In this document: in pieces, positions 42,512 through 51,691 of the stretch | Numbering within the stretch: the stretch's first letter is position 1 | How the letters are laid out: every line of letters starts with the position of its first letter | DNA from: Legionella adelaidensis | Lineage (GTDB): Bacteria; Pseudomonadota; Gammaproteobacteria; Legionellales; Legionellaceae | Direction: 5' to 3' | Assembly (NCBI RefSeq): GCF_900637865.1 | Contig: NZ_LR134427.1 | Span: 1 to 54,285, forward strand | Length of the DNA: 54,285 bases | Program-made: the position numbers and the translations under genes | The notes under the pieces: generated by a model | What the model was told of the DNA's origin: nothing | Database searches by the model: none | The model's input: only the letters and a program-made list of their open reading frames with translations

Positions 42512-43165
42512 ATGCATTACCACATCTTACCCTCTATTCTCTCGGCAGACTTAACTCGATTAGGAGAAGAAGTAGATGCGGTAATGCAAGCAGGTGCAGA
42601 CATGATCCACTTTGATGTTATGGATAATCATTATGTACCCAATCTCACTTTCGGTCCTATCTTATGTCAAAATCTTCGTACACGATTTCCCACGCTGCCT
42701 ATCGATGTACATTTAATGGTTACACCTGTAGATCACCTTATCGAAAAATTTGCGGAAGCAGGCGCTACTCGAATTAGCATTCATCCCGAAGCTACTCTAC
42801 ATTTGGATAGAAGCTTACAATTAATTAAACAAAAAGGGTGTGAAGCAGGCTTGGTCTTAAATCCAGGAACATCAATTAATCATATACAATGGGTAAAGCA
42901 GTATTTGGATTTTATTTTAGTGATGACGGTCAATCCGGGTTTCGCGGGGCAAAAACTTATACCCTCTGCTCTTCACAAAGTGAAAGAGATCCATCGTAAG
43001 TATCCAACGATACCATTATGTGTCGATGGGGGTATCGATATACATACCATTTCTGAAGCCGCCAAAGCCGGAGCTACTCAGTTTGTTGCCGGGTCCGCTA
43101 TCTTTACTCAAGATAATTATAAAAATACTATCGCTCAACTGCGCCAACAATTAAATCAGGTTTAA
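42512..43165 (+). CDS. rpe: Ribulose-phosphate 3-epimerase
   Basis: A 217-residue TIM barrel from the ATG at 42512 (MHYHILPSILSADLTRLG), preceded by AAGAGA. The enzyme interconverts ribulose-5-phosphate and xylulose-5-phosphate. Signatures are LPSILSADL, HFDVMDNHYVPNLTFGP, DVHLMV, VMTVNPGFAGQKLIP and CVDGGI, carrying the metal-binding Asp and His residues. An earlier in-frame TTG at 42491 would add seven residues and overlap the barrel gene. Confidence 0.97.
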   Translation: MHYHILPSILSADLTRLGEEVDAVMQAGADMIHFDVMDNHYVPNLTFGPILCQNLRTRFPTLPIDVHLMVTPVDHLIEKFAEAGATRISIHPEATLHLDRSLQLIKQKGCEAGLVLNPGTSINHIQWVKQYLDFILVMTVNPGFAGQKLIPSALHKVKEIHRKYPTIPLCVDGGIDIHTISEAAKAGATQFVAGSAIFTQDNYKNTIAQLRQQLNQV

Positions 43166-43172
43166 TTTTTAA

Positions 43173-44951
43173 ATGAAAATATTGGTTGTCTTTCTTCTCA
43201 TTTTTAATTTTTCTAACTCATTTGCCATAACCGGCAAAGAATACATGGAACGCTTCCAGGTATATCAACAATGGAGTGAAAATTTACCCGTAACAACTAC
43301 CCCGGCATTTTTACAATTTATTGAAAGCGATACACCATTAGCGAATAAGCTGCGGGAAAAATGGTTATATCAATTGGCTCATAACAAAGACTGGTCTACA
43401 TTCCTGGAACATTATAAAGAAACAGAAAATATAAGTTTACAGTGCCTGTCATTACTTGCGTTGTATAATCAAGGCAAAGAGCAAGAAGCATTATTAAAAG
43501 CCAAGGTACTTTGGGTTAATGGTAACTCGCAGCCGCCTGCCTGCAATCAACTGTTCGATTATCTCATTGCAAGCAATACACTAGAGCCTTCATTAATAGA
43601 TCAACGCATTGAGCTCGCGTTAGAAAATAAGAACGTTTCATTAGCTCGATACCTTTTAAAGCTACACAAGCCCCCACGATTAACAGATGCACAACTTATA
43701 ACAGATATTTACTTAAAGCCTGAAAAAATTGTTTTTCTTCAACCGGGGAAAGAACACGGCGCATTTTATTTATTTGGACTTAAGCGGTTAGTTCCTATCA
43801 ACATGAAAAAAGCCGTAGAAATTTGGAATCAACCACGAACGAAAAGATTATTAAATGAAAAACAGCAGCAATCTTTCTTATCCTACCTAACACTTTATAA
43901 AGTTTTAAGAAGTAATCAAGATGCTTTAGAGTGGTTCGCAAAAATCAAGCCAGCTTATTATGATGAAATTTTATTAGATTGGCGGATACGCTATGCCTTG
44001 AAAGAGCAAAAGTGGGTTGACGTAGAAAGGTTAATCAATTATTCAAAAGACAAAAATGAGCCAGTTTGGCAATATTGGTTGGCTCGTGCTAAAGAAGCCA
44101 GAGGAAAAAAAGAAGAAGCAAATGCTTTATATCAAGAAATTGCGCACACACGAAACTATTACGGTTTTCTTTCTAGTTTACGTTTAAAAAAGCGCTTTAG
44201 TTTTGAAAACGAAGCACCGCCGAATAATTTAAACAAATTGCAACCCTATAAGCCTTTTACTGATCAGGTGAGGTCACTCTACCTCAATAATCAAAAAATA
44301 GAAGCTTCGCGCCTATTAAACGAATTCTTTTTAGAACTTCCAAAAGAAGATAAAGCCGCAATGGCTTTTTGGATTATGCACGATTTAAAATGGTATGGTA
44401 AAGCTTTGAATTTGAGCAATACAGAAGAAGAGTTAAATAATCAGCTCAACCTGCGCTTCCCTTTAGCTTATAAAGAAGAAATTACGAAAAACTCTAAAAG
44501 TTATAATATCCCGAAAGAATTTATATATGCCATTATTCGTCAGGAAAGTACTTTTAGGGAGGATGTGATTTCTCCTGCCGGAGCGCATGGGCTAATGCAA
44601 CTCATGCCGACTACAGCAAAAATAATCGCCAAGCAAGAAAAGATACATTTTACAGATAAAAATCAACTTTTTACACCACCTAAAAATATCAATATTGGTA
44701 CTGCTTATTTAGGGCAATTGGCAAAACGTTTCGGTCATCCGGTACTCATAAGTGCTGCATACAACGCAGGTCCCAGACAGGTAGTTTATTGGTTAAAAAA
44801 CCACCCCCCTAAACAAATGGATATTTGGATTGAAACACTGCCGTGGCGAGAAACTCGCAATTATATCAAAAACATTATTGCTTTTTACGCGGTTTATCAA
44901 TATCGCATGCAACGCAAGCCAGATTTAAGTAATTTTTTAAAACCGCTTTAA
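43173..44951 (+). CDS. slt: Soluble lytic murein transglycosylase (Slt70 type)
   Basis: A 592-residue periplasmic protein, a little shorter than E. coli Slt70 (645). A signal peptide spans residues 1-18. A long alpha-superhelical U-domain (about 30-430) contains many helical repeats, and the C-terminal catalytic domain contains AIIRQESTFREDVISPAGAHGLMQLMPTTA with catalytic Glu458 and AAYNAGPRQVVYWL. It cleaves glycan strands, leaving 1,6-anhydro-muropeptides. It starts 7 bases after rpe and lacks a clear ribosome site. Confidence 0.94.
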   Translation: MKILVVFLLIFNFSNSFAITGKEYMERFQVYQQWSENLPVTTTPAFLQFIESDTPLANKLREKWLYQLAHNKDWSTFLEHYKETENISLQCLSLLALYNQGKEQEALLKAKVLWVNGNSQPPACNQLFDYLIASNTLEPSLIDQRIELALENKNVSLARYLLKLHKPPRLTDAQLITDIYLKPEKIVFLQPGKEHGAFYLFGLKRLVPINMKKAVEIWNQPRTKRLLNEKQQQSFLSYLTLYKVLRSNQDALEWFAKIKPAYYDEILLDWRIRYALKEQKWVDVERLINYSKDKNEPVWQYWLARAKEARGKKEEANALYQEIAHTRNYYGFLSSLRLKKRFSFENEAPPNNLNKLQPYKPFTDQVRSLYLNNQKIEASRLLNEFFLELPKEDKAAMAFWIMHDLKWYGKALNLSNTEEELNNQLNLRFPLAYKEEITKNSKSYNIPKEFIYAIIRQESTFREDVISPAGAHGLMQLMPTTAKIIAKQEKIHFTDKNQLFTPPKNINIGTAYLGQLAKRFGHPVLISAAYNAGPRQVVYWLKNHPPKQMDIWIETLPWRETRNYIKNIIAFYAVYQYRMQRKPDLSNFLKPL

Positions 44952-44974
44952 AAGGGTAGAGCTGGTGGTCAACA

Positions 44975-45571
44975 TTATAACGACAAGTGGCTAACTATTT
45001 TCTCCATTTCAGGGTCTTGCGATTGAGGACAAGCAAACAGGCCTAACTTCGATAACGAAATTGTTTGTACTCCTGCAGAGGTTTTCAAGCTTAAATCTTG
45101 TTCTAGGAGTCGTGTAAAATTACTCTTAAAGTAAATAAATTGTTGATTAGGCGGGGTCGCTTTTCCTAGAAAAGCCATCTGTGCAATTAAATCACCTTGA
45201 GGTATAGCCGCTTCAATTTTTTTTCGTTTATCAACCGCATGATTATAAGCTCTGCGCTCATCATCCAGTTTAGTGCATAAAAGAGATAGGCAAAAAACAG
45301 GATTTTTTATCTCATAGAGACTCGCAATGGAATTTAAATCTTGAGAAAGGTTTTGTGAAAATGTCACTAAATTTTGATAATGGGTGTCTTCTTGTCTCTT
45401 TGCCTCAGCCCACAATATACTTTTTATTCTATAAAACGCCCATAAATAAGCTCTAATCGGGTGATCCGTAACAGCACCAGCCGCTGCAGAGGTAATAATA
45501 TTATCGAACATATTTTGCATGAATTCAGAAAATGATTTTATTTTAAACACAATGGATTTATTGTCAACCAT
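44975..45571 (-). CDS. Hypothetical protein
   Basis: I do not recognise this 198-residue protein. It has no signal peptide; residues 20-55 are mildly hydrophobic (NIITSAAAGAVTDHPIRAYLWAFYRI), and the rest is mixed helical with a charged central region (KLDDERRAYNHAVDKRKKIEAAIPQG). It converges with slt, 23 bases from the slt stop, and no other gene shares its direction nearby. A repeat begins 11 bases upstream of the start (45582). Without a homologue or operon its function cannot be inferred; the unusual isolation leaves a horizontally acquired or effector gene open but unsupported. Confidence 0.6.
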   Translation of the reverse strand: MVDNKSIVFKIKSFSEFMQNMFDNIITSAAAGAVTDHPIRAYLWAFYRIKSILWAEAKRQEDTHYQNLVTFSQNLSQDLNSIASLYEIKNPVFCLSLLCTKLDDERRAYNHAVDKRKKIEAAIPQGDLIAQMAFLGKATPPNQQFIYFKSNFTRLLEQDLSLKTSAGVQTISLSKLGLFACPQSQDPEMEKIVSHLSL

Positions 45572-45581
45572 ATACTTAAAA

Positions 45582-45637
45582 GCAAGTGGGTTGGCCGAGT
45601 TAATGATCGCTGGGGGAGAGTTAACGAAGCCACTTGC
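45582..45637. repeat. Short inverted-repeat element
   Basis: GCAAGTGG (45582-45589) and CCACTTGC (45630-45637) end a 56-bp block whose interior contains GAGTTAA and its near complement TTAACGA. It begins 11 bases upstream of the hypothetical gene. Only one copy is in the window. The rest of the gap to the protease gene (45638-45905) holds only R2 and R3 repeats. Confidence 0.55.
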
Positions 45638-45742
45638 AAAGCAGCTTTAATAAGTGAATAAGCTCATCCTGAGATTTACCTTGTTACGCTAACCGCTTCA
45701 CTAAGCTACTTTTCACTGTTTTTAATTCATTACTAGTAGTTT

Positions 45743-45814
45743 GTTGCTTGCCAACCAGGTTTTTTATCTTTGCGAAAAGAGAGGGAGTTGAAACCTGGTT
45801 GGCAAGCAACCAGG
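45743..45814. repeat. Two-ended R3 element
   Basis: GTTGCTTGCCAACCAGGTTT (45743-45762) and AAACCTGGTTGGCAAGCAAC (45791-45810) are perfect 20-bp inverted repeats around a 28-base centre. The right end also folds on itself as CCTGGTTG GCAAG CAACCAGG (45794-45814). The same 20-mer is present at 50495-50514. Confidence 0.85.
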
Positions 45815-45820
45815 GTACGA

Positions 45821-45850
45821 ATAGATTTCCCGCCTATGCGGGTATGACAA
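45821..45850. repeat. R2 palindromic unit
   Basis: ATAGATTTCCCGC and GCGGGTATGACAA around CTAT match the right end of the 37623-37708 element (ATAGATTCCCGCTTATGCGGGAATGACA). It lies directly after the R3 element, so repeats of two families are clustered here. Confidence 0.75.
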
Positions 45851-45905
45851 AAGTGAGAAGAGGTTGAATAAAAGTGACGCTTCTTCAACCGTGCCCAAGC
45901 TCTGT

Positions 45906-47291
45906 TTAAATTACCAAAATATACAAAGCTCCCGCCCCACGCAAAACTTGCACCAACAACTGGTTTTTCTTTTGATGGGCAATATTTTGTAAGTCTTTAG
46001 TGCTGTGTACAGGTTGATTATTGGCAGAAATAATTACGTCTCCTGGCCGAATTCCGGCTCTCCAGCCAGCACTATTTTCAGAAGCGCCGACTACCTGTAC
46101 TCCAACAATATGCCCATGTAATGGGGAGTCTTGTTCAAAATCTTTCAACGCCAGTCCATAAAGAAATGGATTTTGCGCCTGCATTTTTTGCTCGTGTTGT
46201 TTAATATCAGTAACGTAAGAATTGAGTGTTAAGTCTTTACCGTCACGCTTTAATTTAATAGTTACTTTACTACCCACTCGCAATAAACTAACGGTAGTTT
46301 TCACTTGCGTTGCCTGAGTAATTTTAGTGTCATTAATTTGTACAATAATGTCGCCGGGCTTTAATCCTGCAGCTTCAGCAGGAGAGTTTTGATTAACTTG
46401 AGACACCAAGGCTCCTTGAAAGTCTTCAGGGTACCCTAAGGCCTGCGCAAGTTCAGGGGTCAAATGTTGTACGAAGACGCCCATTAACCCACGATGGACA
46501 GAGCCGTACTTAATAATTTGCTGCGCAACATCTTTTGCCATGTTAATCGGAATAGCAAATCCTATTCCTACGCTCCCACCATAAAGTGAAATAATCGCCG
46601 TATTTATACCGACTAACTCCCCTTTCACATTTACCAATGCACCACCCGAATTACCGGGGTTTATAGCTGCATCAGTTTGAATGAAATTTTCAATACCTTC
46701 GATATTAAGGTCACTTCTCTTCATTGCACTAACAATACCAAAGGTAGCGGACTGACTATTACCAAAGCTGTTTAAACCGAAGGGATTACCTATAGCCACT
46801 ACAAAATCGCCTACTTCAATTTTGTCTGAATCACCAATTGGTAAGCTTTTTAAATTTTTTGCATCAATTTTTAATACAGCAATATCCGTCTCGGCATCAC
46901 TACCAACTAATTTAGCTTTTAACCTACGGCCATCATTTACAGTAACCGTAATCACACTAGCATTTCTAATTACATGGTCGTTAGTAAGGACTATTCCTTG
47001 AGCGGGGTCCATAATGACGCCGGAACCAATACTTTGAAATTTTTTCGGTTTATCTGGCAAGGGGGAACGCTGAGGAGCTTGTTTTTCTTGTGGCTGCTCT
47101 TCATCGTTTTCCTCTTCTTCCGTATTCACCCCATTGGGGATATACCCTTGCACAGCAACGTTAACGATTGCTGGCATGGCATTTTTTAATACAGGAGCCA
47201 ATGTAGGCAGCATGGGAGCTGGTGAGTCAGCAAAAACCAAACTACTCGCAATCAGGAAAAGAAAACTGAAAAGAGAACGTAATTTCATCAT
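45906..47291 (-). CDS. degQ: Periplasmic serine protease DegQ/DegP (HtrA family)
   Basis: A 461-residue trypsin-like protease and chaperone with two PDZ domains. I use the ATG at 47291 (MMKLRSLFSFLF), which gives a proper signal peptide cut after FADS; the frame extends 15 residues further without one. The triad is His in LTNDHVIRN, Asp in ETDIAVLKID and Ser in NPGNSGGALVN. PDZ1 starts around RGLMGVFVQHL, and PDZ2 around VVGASENSAGWRAGIRPGD. The LA-loop region has an acidic, Gln/Pro-rich insert (TEEEENDEEQPQEKQAPQ). It degrades or refolds misfolded envelope proteins. Legionella has a characterised DegQ of this form. Confidence 0.94.
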   Translation of the reverse strand: MMKLRSLFSFLFLIASSLVFADSPAPMLPTLAPVLKNAMPAIVNVAVQGYIPNGVNTEEEENDEEQPQEKQAPQRSPLPDKPKKFQSIGSGVIMDPAQGIVLTNDHVIRNASVITVTVNDGRRLKAKLVGSDAETDIAVLKIDAKNLKSLPIGDSDKIEVGDFVVAIGNPFGLNSFGNSQSATFGIVSAMKRSDLNIEGIENFIQTDAAINPGNSGGALVNVKGELVGINTAIISLYGGSVGIGFAIPINMAKDVAQQIIKYGSVHRGLMGVFVQHLTPELAQALGYPEDFQGALVSQVNQNSPAEAAGLKPGDIIVQINDTKITQATQVKTTVSLLRVGSKVTIKLKRDGKDLTLNSYVTDIKQHEQKMQAQNPFLYGLALKDFEQDSPLHGHIVGVQVVGASENSAGWRAGIRPGDVIISANNQPVHSTKDLQNIAHQKKNQLLVQVLRGAGALYILVI

Positions 47292-47323
47292 AGTATTAAT
47301 CCCGCGGGTAAAGTAAATCCTTT

Positions 47324-48055
47324 TTATTGAAACCAAATCAAGGTAGCTATTCTACCGGTTTTTGGCTCTCGACGATAGGAATAGAATGTATTATCTGATT
47401 CAAATGTACATGCTTTAGACTGATAGACTTCTTTCAAGCCTAACTTTTGTAAAATAAGTTCAGCCATAAGCGGTAAATTTCCTAAAAAACGATCGCCTTG
47501 AGGCTGAAAAGCAGCTTGGGTAAAGGGGTAATTTTGTAAAAAAGCTTCTTTTACTTCCGAACCAATTTGATAACATTGGCCGCAAATAGCAGGCCCTATC
47601 CAAGCTATTAAATCTTCCTGGCTAGTTCGCATTTTCTCTAAAGTATTTTCGACAACGCCTTGTGCCAAGCCTTTCCAGCCAGCGTGAATTGCGGCAATTT
47701 CATTGCCTTTTTTACTACAAAGCATAATAGGCAAACAATCCGCAGTCATAATCACTAACGGGATATTTTGGCTACGAGTAACTGCAGCATCCGCCAAACG
47801 GTTACTTTCTTCTTCTGCCAAAATACAAATATTACTGTGTATTTGCTCCAGCCATATGGGCTCTTTGGGAATGGAGAATTGTTTCATCAATAACTGGCGG
47901 TTCTGTAAAACGGTTTCTGCTTGATCCCCAACATGTAATGCTAAATTATTTTTGGCATAGGTTAGTTCGCTGAAACCTTCTTCTCGCGTGGTAGTAAACG
48001 CTACAATATTAGAAGGCGCATCCCAGTTAGCAGGAAATATTTTCACAATAAGCAT
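47324..48055 (-). CDS. pgeF: Purine nucleoside phosphorylase / peptidoglycan editing factor PgeF (YfiH family)
   Basis: A 243-residue multicopper-oxidase-like fold protein. Metal-site residues are in TADCLPIMLCS, AAIHAGWKGLAQGVVENT and GPAICGQCYQIGSEV. Members have laccase-like, purine nucleoside phosphorylase/adenosine deaminase activity, and one was linked to accurate peptide incorporation in peptidoglycan. It overlaps rluD by 29 bases, the arrangement found widely in gammaproteobacteria. Cytosolic, no signal peptide. Confidence 0.92.
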   Translation of the reverse strand: MLIVKIFPANWDAPSNIVAFTTTREEGFSELTYAKNNLALHVGDQAETVLQNRQLLMKQFSIPKEPIWLEQIHSNICILAEEESNRLADAAVTRSQNIPLVIMTADCLPIMLCSKKGNEIAAIHAGWKGLAQGVVENTLEKMRTSQEDLIAWIGPAICGQCYQIGSEVKEAFLQNYPFTQAAFQPQGDRFLGNLPLMAELILQKLGLKEVYQSKACTFESDNTFYSYRREPKTGRIATLIWFQ

Positions 48056-48989
48056 CCAGCAAGTTTAATAATAATTGAAAATCATCCGGGATCGGGGCAG
48101 AAAATGTCAATTCCTGTTTACTGATAGGATGTGTGAAAGACAAATGATATGCATGCAATGCTTGTCTTTTGAACTGTTGTAACATCTGTTTAAGTTGGTC
48201 AGTTGCTTGGGGAGGAATTCGCAGGCGCCCACCATATAAGCTGTCCCCCACAATAGGATAGTTAATATGGCTTAAGTGAACGCGAATTTGGTGGGTTCTC
48301 CCAGTAAAAAGCTTTACATCGAGTAAGGTAAAGGAATTATAGTGTTTACGGATGCTAAATTCAGTTATTGCTTCTTTCCCATGATTACATACTGCCATTT
48401 TAAGCCTGTTTTTAGGATGACGTCCAAAAAAGGTTTCAATCCTTTTACCGCTAATAACATGGCCATTTACTAAAGCAAGATAATGCCGTTGAATTTCCCT
48501 GGCCTGCATTTGTCTTATTAACTGCGTATGCGCATGCAACGTTTTGGCTACGATTAATAAACCCGTCGTATCTTTGTCTAAACGGTGAATAATCCCTGCA
48601 CGCGGTAATTGTTGTAAGTCAGGATTATGGTGAATTAAAGCATTCACCAATGTATGTTGTAAATTTCCAGCGCCAGGATGAACTACTAACCCAGCGGGTT
48701 TATTTATAATGATAAGATGCTCATCTTCATAAATAATAGCTAAAGGGATATCTTCACCCAAACTGCTTTCTTCTACTTGTGGAATAATTTTAATTTCAAG
48801 ATTCTCACCGCCAAAGACTTTTTCTTTTGGTTTATAAACGCGCTTATTAATGGTGATAAACCCTGCTTTAAGCCAACTACTTAGTTGACTGCGGGAATAC
48901 TCTGGAAATAGCTCGGCAAGAACCGCATCAACTCGTTTACCTTCCTGTAGAATAGGAATAGTGAGTTGATGCTCGATTAATTTAGTCAT
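48027..48989 (-). CDS. rluD: 23S rRNA pseudouridine synthase RluD
   Basis: A 320-residue pseudouridine synthase from the ATG at 48989 ([27 protein letters not shown]). An N-terminal S4 domain is followed by the catalytic segment [19 protein letters not shown], with the nucleophilic Asp, and by [24 protein letters not shown]. It modifies U1911, U1915 and U1917 of 23S rRNA. An earlier in-frame start at 49061 would lie inside miaB and lacks homology. The ATG overlaps the miaB stop by 8 bases. Confidence 0.95.
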   Translation of the reverse strand: MTKLIEHQLTIPILQEGKRVDAVLAELFPEYSRSQLSSWLKAGFITINKRVYKPKEKVFGGENLEIKIIPQVEESSLGEDIPLAIIYEDEHLIIINKPAGLVVHPGAGNLQHTLVNALIHHNPDLQQLPRAGIIHRLDKDTTGLLIVAKTLHAHTQLIRQMQAREIQRHYLALVNGHVISGKRIETFFGRHPKNRLKMAVCNHGKEAITEFSIRKHYNSFTLLDVKLFTGRTHQIRVHLSHINYPIVGDSLYGGRLRIPPQATDQLKQMLQQFKRQALHAYHLSFTHPISKQELTFSAPIPDDFQLLLNLLDAYCENISC

Positions 48990-50313
48990 TATTGGATAGT
49001 AATCGGCCGCGCAAAGAATTTGGTTGTGCTTCGGTGATTTGCACAGTAACAAACTGGCCAATTAAATCGGTAGGACCATCAAAATTAACCACGCGATTGC
49101 ACTCTGTTCTTCCAGCTAACTGTGCCCTTTTTTTGGAAGTACCTGTGATTAATATTTTTTGTTCGCTGCCCACCATAGATTCGCTATAACGCGAAGCTTG
49201 TAATAACAATCTGTCTTGAAGGATTTTTAAACGCTGTTTTTTAACATCCATGGGGGTCTCATCAACTAAATTAGCAGCAGGAGTTCCCGGACGCGGGCTA
49301 TAAATAAAACTAAAAGAAGTGTCAAACCCGATTTCATGGACTAAATTCATGGTATCTTGAAAATCCTGGTCCGTTTCACCGGGAAAACCGACTATAATAT
49401 CTGTAGATAAACGAATATCGGGACGTACTTTTCGTAACTTTCGGATCTTCGATTTAAATTCTAAAGCCGTATACCCTCTTTTCATCATAGCCAATATGCG
49501 ATCAGAGCCACTTTGAACAGGCAAATGCAAATGATTAGCCAATTCAGGTACTTCTGCATATGCATTGATTAAATTATCAGAAAAAGCGAGAGGATGAGAG
49601 GTGGTAAAGCGAATTCTATCAATTCCTTCAATGGCTGCCACATAATGTATTAGTAAGGCTAAATCGGCAATTTCTCCATTATGCATAGGCCCACGGTAAT
49701 CATTGACATTTTGGCCTAACAAATTAATCTCACGTACGCCTTGGTTAGCTAATTGATAGCATTCAGCTATTACATCATCAAAAGGACGGCTAATTTCTTC
49801 GCCACGGGTATAAGGAACAACGCAATAACTGCAATATTTACTGCAACCCTCCATAATCGAAACAAATGCAACCGGTCCTTCTGCACGAGGGGCAGGAAGA
49901 TGGTCAAACTTTTCAATTTCAGGGAAAGTGATATCTACAACGGGTTTTCTTGATGATAATCTTTCATTGAGCATGGCAGGGAGACGGTGTAGTGTTTGTG
50001 GTCCAAAAACCAAATCCACAAAAGGCGCTCTTTTGATAATGTCCCCACCTTCCTGGCTAGCCACACAACCACCGACGCCAATCACAACATGAGGGTTCTT
50101 TTTCTTATAATCTCTCCATTGGCCTAGTTGGGAAAACACTTTTTCCTGGGCTTTTTCACGAATAGAGCATGTATTCAATAAAATAACATCCGCTTCTTCG
50201 ACATTTTCTGTTTTTTCTAACCCATGAGATTGTAATAACACCTCTGCCATTTTAGAGGAGTCATATTCATTCATCTGACAACCATTGGTTTTAATATAGA
50301 GTTTTTTGCTCAT
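48982..50313 (-). CDS. miaB: tRNA-2-methylthio-N6-dimethylallyladenosine synthase MiaB
   Basis: A 443-residue radical SAM methylthiotransferase. The N-terminal UPF0004 domain has Cys12, Cys49 and Cys83 ([34 protein letters not shown]) for one iron-sulfur cluster. The radical SAM cluster is CSKYCSYC (Cys157, 161, 164). A C-terminal TRAM domain ([26 protein letters not shown]) follows. It thiomethylates A37 of tRNAs reading UNN codons. It heads the miaB-rluD-pgeF unit. Confidence 0.96.
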   Translation of the reverse strand: MSKKLYIKTNGCQMNEYDSSKMAEVLLQSHGLEKTENVEEADVILLNTCSIREKAQEKVFSQLGQWRDYKKKNPHVVIGVGGCVASQEGGDIIKRAPFVDLVFGPQTLHRLPAMLNERLSSRKPVVDITFPEIEKFDHLPAPRAEGPVAFVSIMEGCSKYCSYCVVPYTRGEEISRPFDDVIAECYQLANQGVREINLLGQNVNDYRGPMHNGEIADLALLIHYVAAIEGIDRIRFTTSHPLAFSDNLINAYAEVPELANHLHLPVQSGSDRILAMMKRGYTALEFKSKIRKLRKVRPDIRLSTDIIVGFPGETDQDFQDTMNLVHEIGFDTSFSFIYSPRPGTPAANLVDETPMDVKKQRLKILQDRLLLQASRYSESMVGSEQKILITGTSKKRAQLAGRTECNRVVNFDGPTDLIGQFVTVQITEAQPNSLRGRLLSNND

Positions 50314-50432
50314 AGAGATTTCGTGATTAGATACTTTGTATTATTTTAACGCAGTAATGATAAACCGGTTATCCTAACAAATATTGCGTCTAAATACCAC
50401 CCTTACAGGTCGGTGTGAAGACCTAACGACAA

Positions 50433-50518
50433 CCGGGTGGCCTTGTCAACCAGGATTTCATCTTGTCAGTAAAAGTACATGCATTGGGGCCAGAAAACCT
50501 GGTTGGCAAGCAACAGGC
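50433..50518. repeat. Two-ended R3 element, one end degenerate
   Basis: The right end is AAACCTGGTTGGCAAGCAAC (50495-50514), identical to that at 45791-45810. The left end CCGGGTGGCCTTGTCAACCAGGATTT is its decayed complement. It lies between the divergently placed miaB start and the fic stop, an intergenic gap of about 200 bases with nothing else I can support. Confidence 0.75.
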
Positions 50519-51615
50519 TACAGTTTGGTTTTTATTAACCAATATCTAGTATGTTTGAGCTTCCCTGTTTTTTCTAATACCTGCATAGAAACTAACTCAT
50601 GCAAATCCCGAGTAGCAGTAGCCCTTGAGGTTTTGGTAATAGCAATATATTTCTCAGCGCTTAAACCTCCCTTAAAACCTTCAGGTCCTTCTTTAAATAT
50701 TCTCAACAAGGCTTTTTCTTGTCTCTGATTAATTTTTCCTTTGAATCTATCAAATAGCTTCGTTTTAAAAAGTAAGAAATTGACTATCTCAATCGCGCTT
50801 TCTTGTGCTTCTTCAATAACTCTCACAAAAAATTGCACCCAAGTATTGGCATCTAACGATTGGTTACAACTTCCAAGCGCTGCATAATAAGCTTTTTGAT
50901 TTTTATAAATGATTTGTGATAAAGGTAATAATAAAGGTGTTTCAAATGTCATAGAGAGATATTTTTCCACTAATGCTCTACCTATCCTTCCATTTCCATG
51001 CTCAAAAGGGTGAATGCATTCAAAATACACATGAATCAATGCGGCTTTTCCTAGAATAGATTCGCTAGAGTCTATTTTATTAAACCAGTCAATAAAGACA
51101 GCCATTTCCACTGGAACGCGTTTAGAAGGAGGGGCTTCATAAAATACTTCACGCTTATCATAGCGGGAAGAGACAACTTGCATGGGTTCGCTATGATCTC
51201 TGTATTTCCCTACTGTAATTTTTGTACTTTTAAACTCCATTAACTGTTGATGCCAATTAAAAAGCATGTCTGCTGTTAAGGGGTTTTGGTAACTTTGGTA
51301 CACATCACAAAGTAACGCTGCCATCCCCTTTTCCTTAGGAGATTCCCCTATGTCTTTCTTTAAACCCAAGTGCTTTTTAATAGAGGATTGCAAACTTTCA
51401 CGCTCTAAGATCTCTCCTTCTATTTCAGAACTTTTTAACCCCTCTTCCGATAAAGCTTCAATAATAAATTTTTCTTTGTCTTCTGAGTGAATATAAGAAA
51501 GGACAGCCGCGAACTTTCCAATTTGCTGTATGAATTTTCGCTCATGTGAAATAATTTTCGAGCTATCGTAATAAAAATATGGCCACTCTGTGACTTGCCA
51601 TACCCATTTTTTCAT
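50518..51615 (-). CDS. Class II Fic family AMPylase with winged-helix domain
   Basis: A 365-residue protein. The N-terminal DUF4172-like region (KKWVWQVTEWPYFYYD) includes the inhibitory helix SSEIEGE (residues 62-68), in the S/T-xxx-E-G form with Glu66 at the gate, so it is a class II Fic protein. The core motif is HPFEHGNGRIGR (residues 202-213) with catalytic His202. The C-terminal part from about residue 300 is a winged helix (YIAITKTSRATATRDLHELV), a likely DNA-binding domain. It transfers AMP or another nucleotide to a Ser/Thr/Tyr or to itself. Two palindromes lie upstream; the first overlaps the ATG, and no ribosome site is visible. Confidence 0.93.
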   Translation of the reverse strand: MKKWVWQVTEWPYFYYDSSKIISHERKFIQQIGKFAAVLSYIHSEDKEKFIIEALSEEGLKSSEIEGEILERESLQSSIKKHLGLKKDIGESPKEKGMAALLCDVYQSYQNPLTADMLFNWHQQLMEFKSTKITVGKYRDHSEPMQVVSSRYDKREVFYEAPPSKRVPVEMAVFIDWFNKIDSSESILGKAALIHVYFECIHPFEHGNGRIGRALVEKYLSMTFETPLLLPLSQIIYKNQKAYYAALGSCNQSLDANTWVQFFVRVIEEAQESAIEIVNFLLFKTKLFDRFKGKINQRQEKALLRIFKEGPEGFKGGLSAEKYIAITKTSRATATRDLHELVSMQVLEKTGKLKHTRYWLIKTKL

Positions 51616-51649
51616 TTTGAGTTATACAAACAAGCTATATAACTCAAAA
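51615..51649. promoter_or_regulatory. Operator-like palindrome 1 of fic
   Basis: TTTTGAGTTATA (51615-51626) and TATAACTCAAAA (51638-51649) form a 12-bp perfect inverted repeat with an 11-base spacer. Its edge touches the fic start codon. The site would occlude transcription or translation start when bound. The arms equal those of palindrome 2. Confidence 0.75.
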
Positions 51650-51676
51650 TTTAAGTATTGTTGAGTTATAAGTCAA
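51648..51676 (-). promoter_or_regulatory. Predicted fic promoter
   Basis: On the minus strand TTGACT (51671-51676) is followed 17 bases later by TAAATT (51648-51653). The -35 lies in the spacer of palindrome 2, and the expected start of transcription falls inside palindrome 1. This placement suits repression. Based on sequence match alone. Confidence 0.5.
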
Positions 51677-51691
51677 GTTTCTATAACTCAA
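51661..51691. promoter_or_regulatory. Operator-like palindrome 2, between fic and the tRNA gene
   Basis: TTGAGTTATA (51661-51670) and TATAACTCAA (51682-51691) are perfect 10-bp inverted repeats, again with an 11-base spacer. The centre is about 44 bases from that of palindrome 1, near four helical turns. Its right edge is 5 bases from the -35 of the tRNA promoter. Confidence 0.75.

Noticed and set aside
45743-50518. R3 copies as a CRISPR-like array
   Set aside because: Copies are kilobases apart, inverted, and palindromic with no regular spacers.
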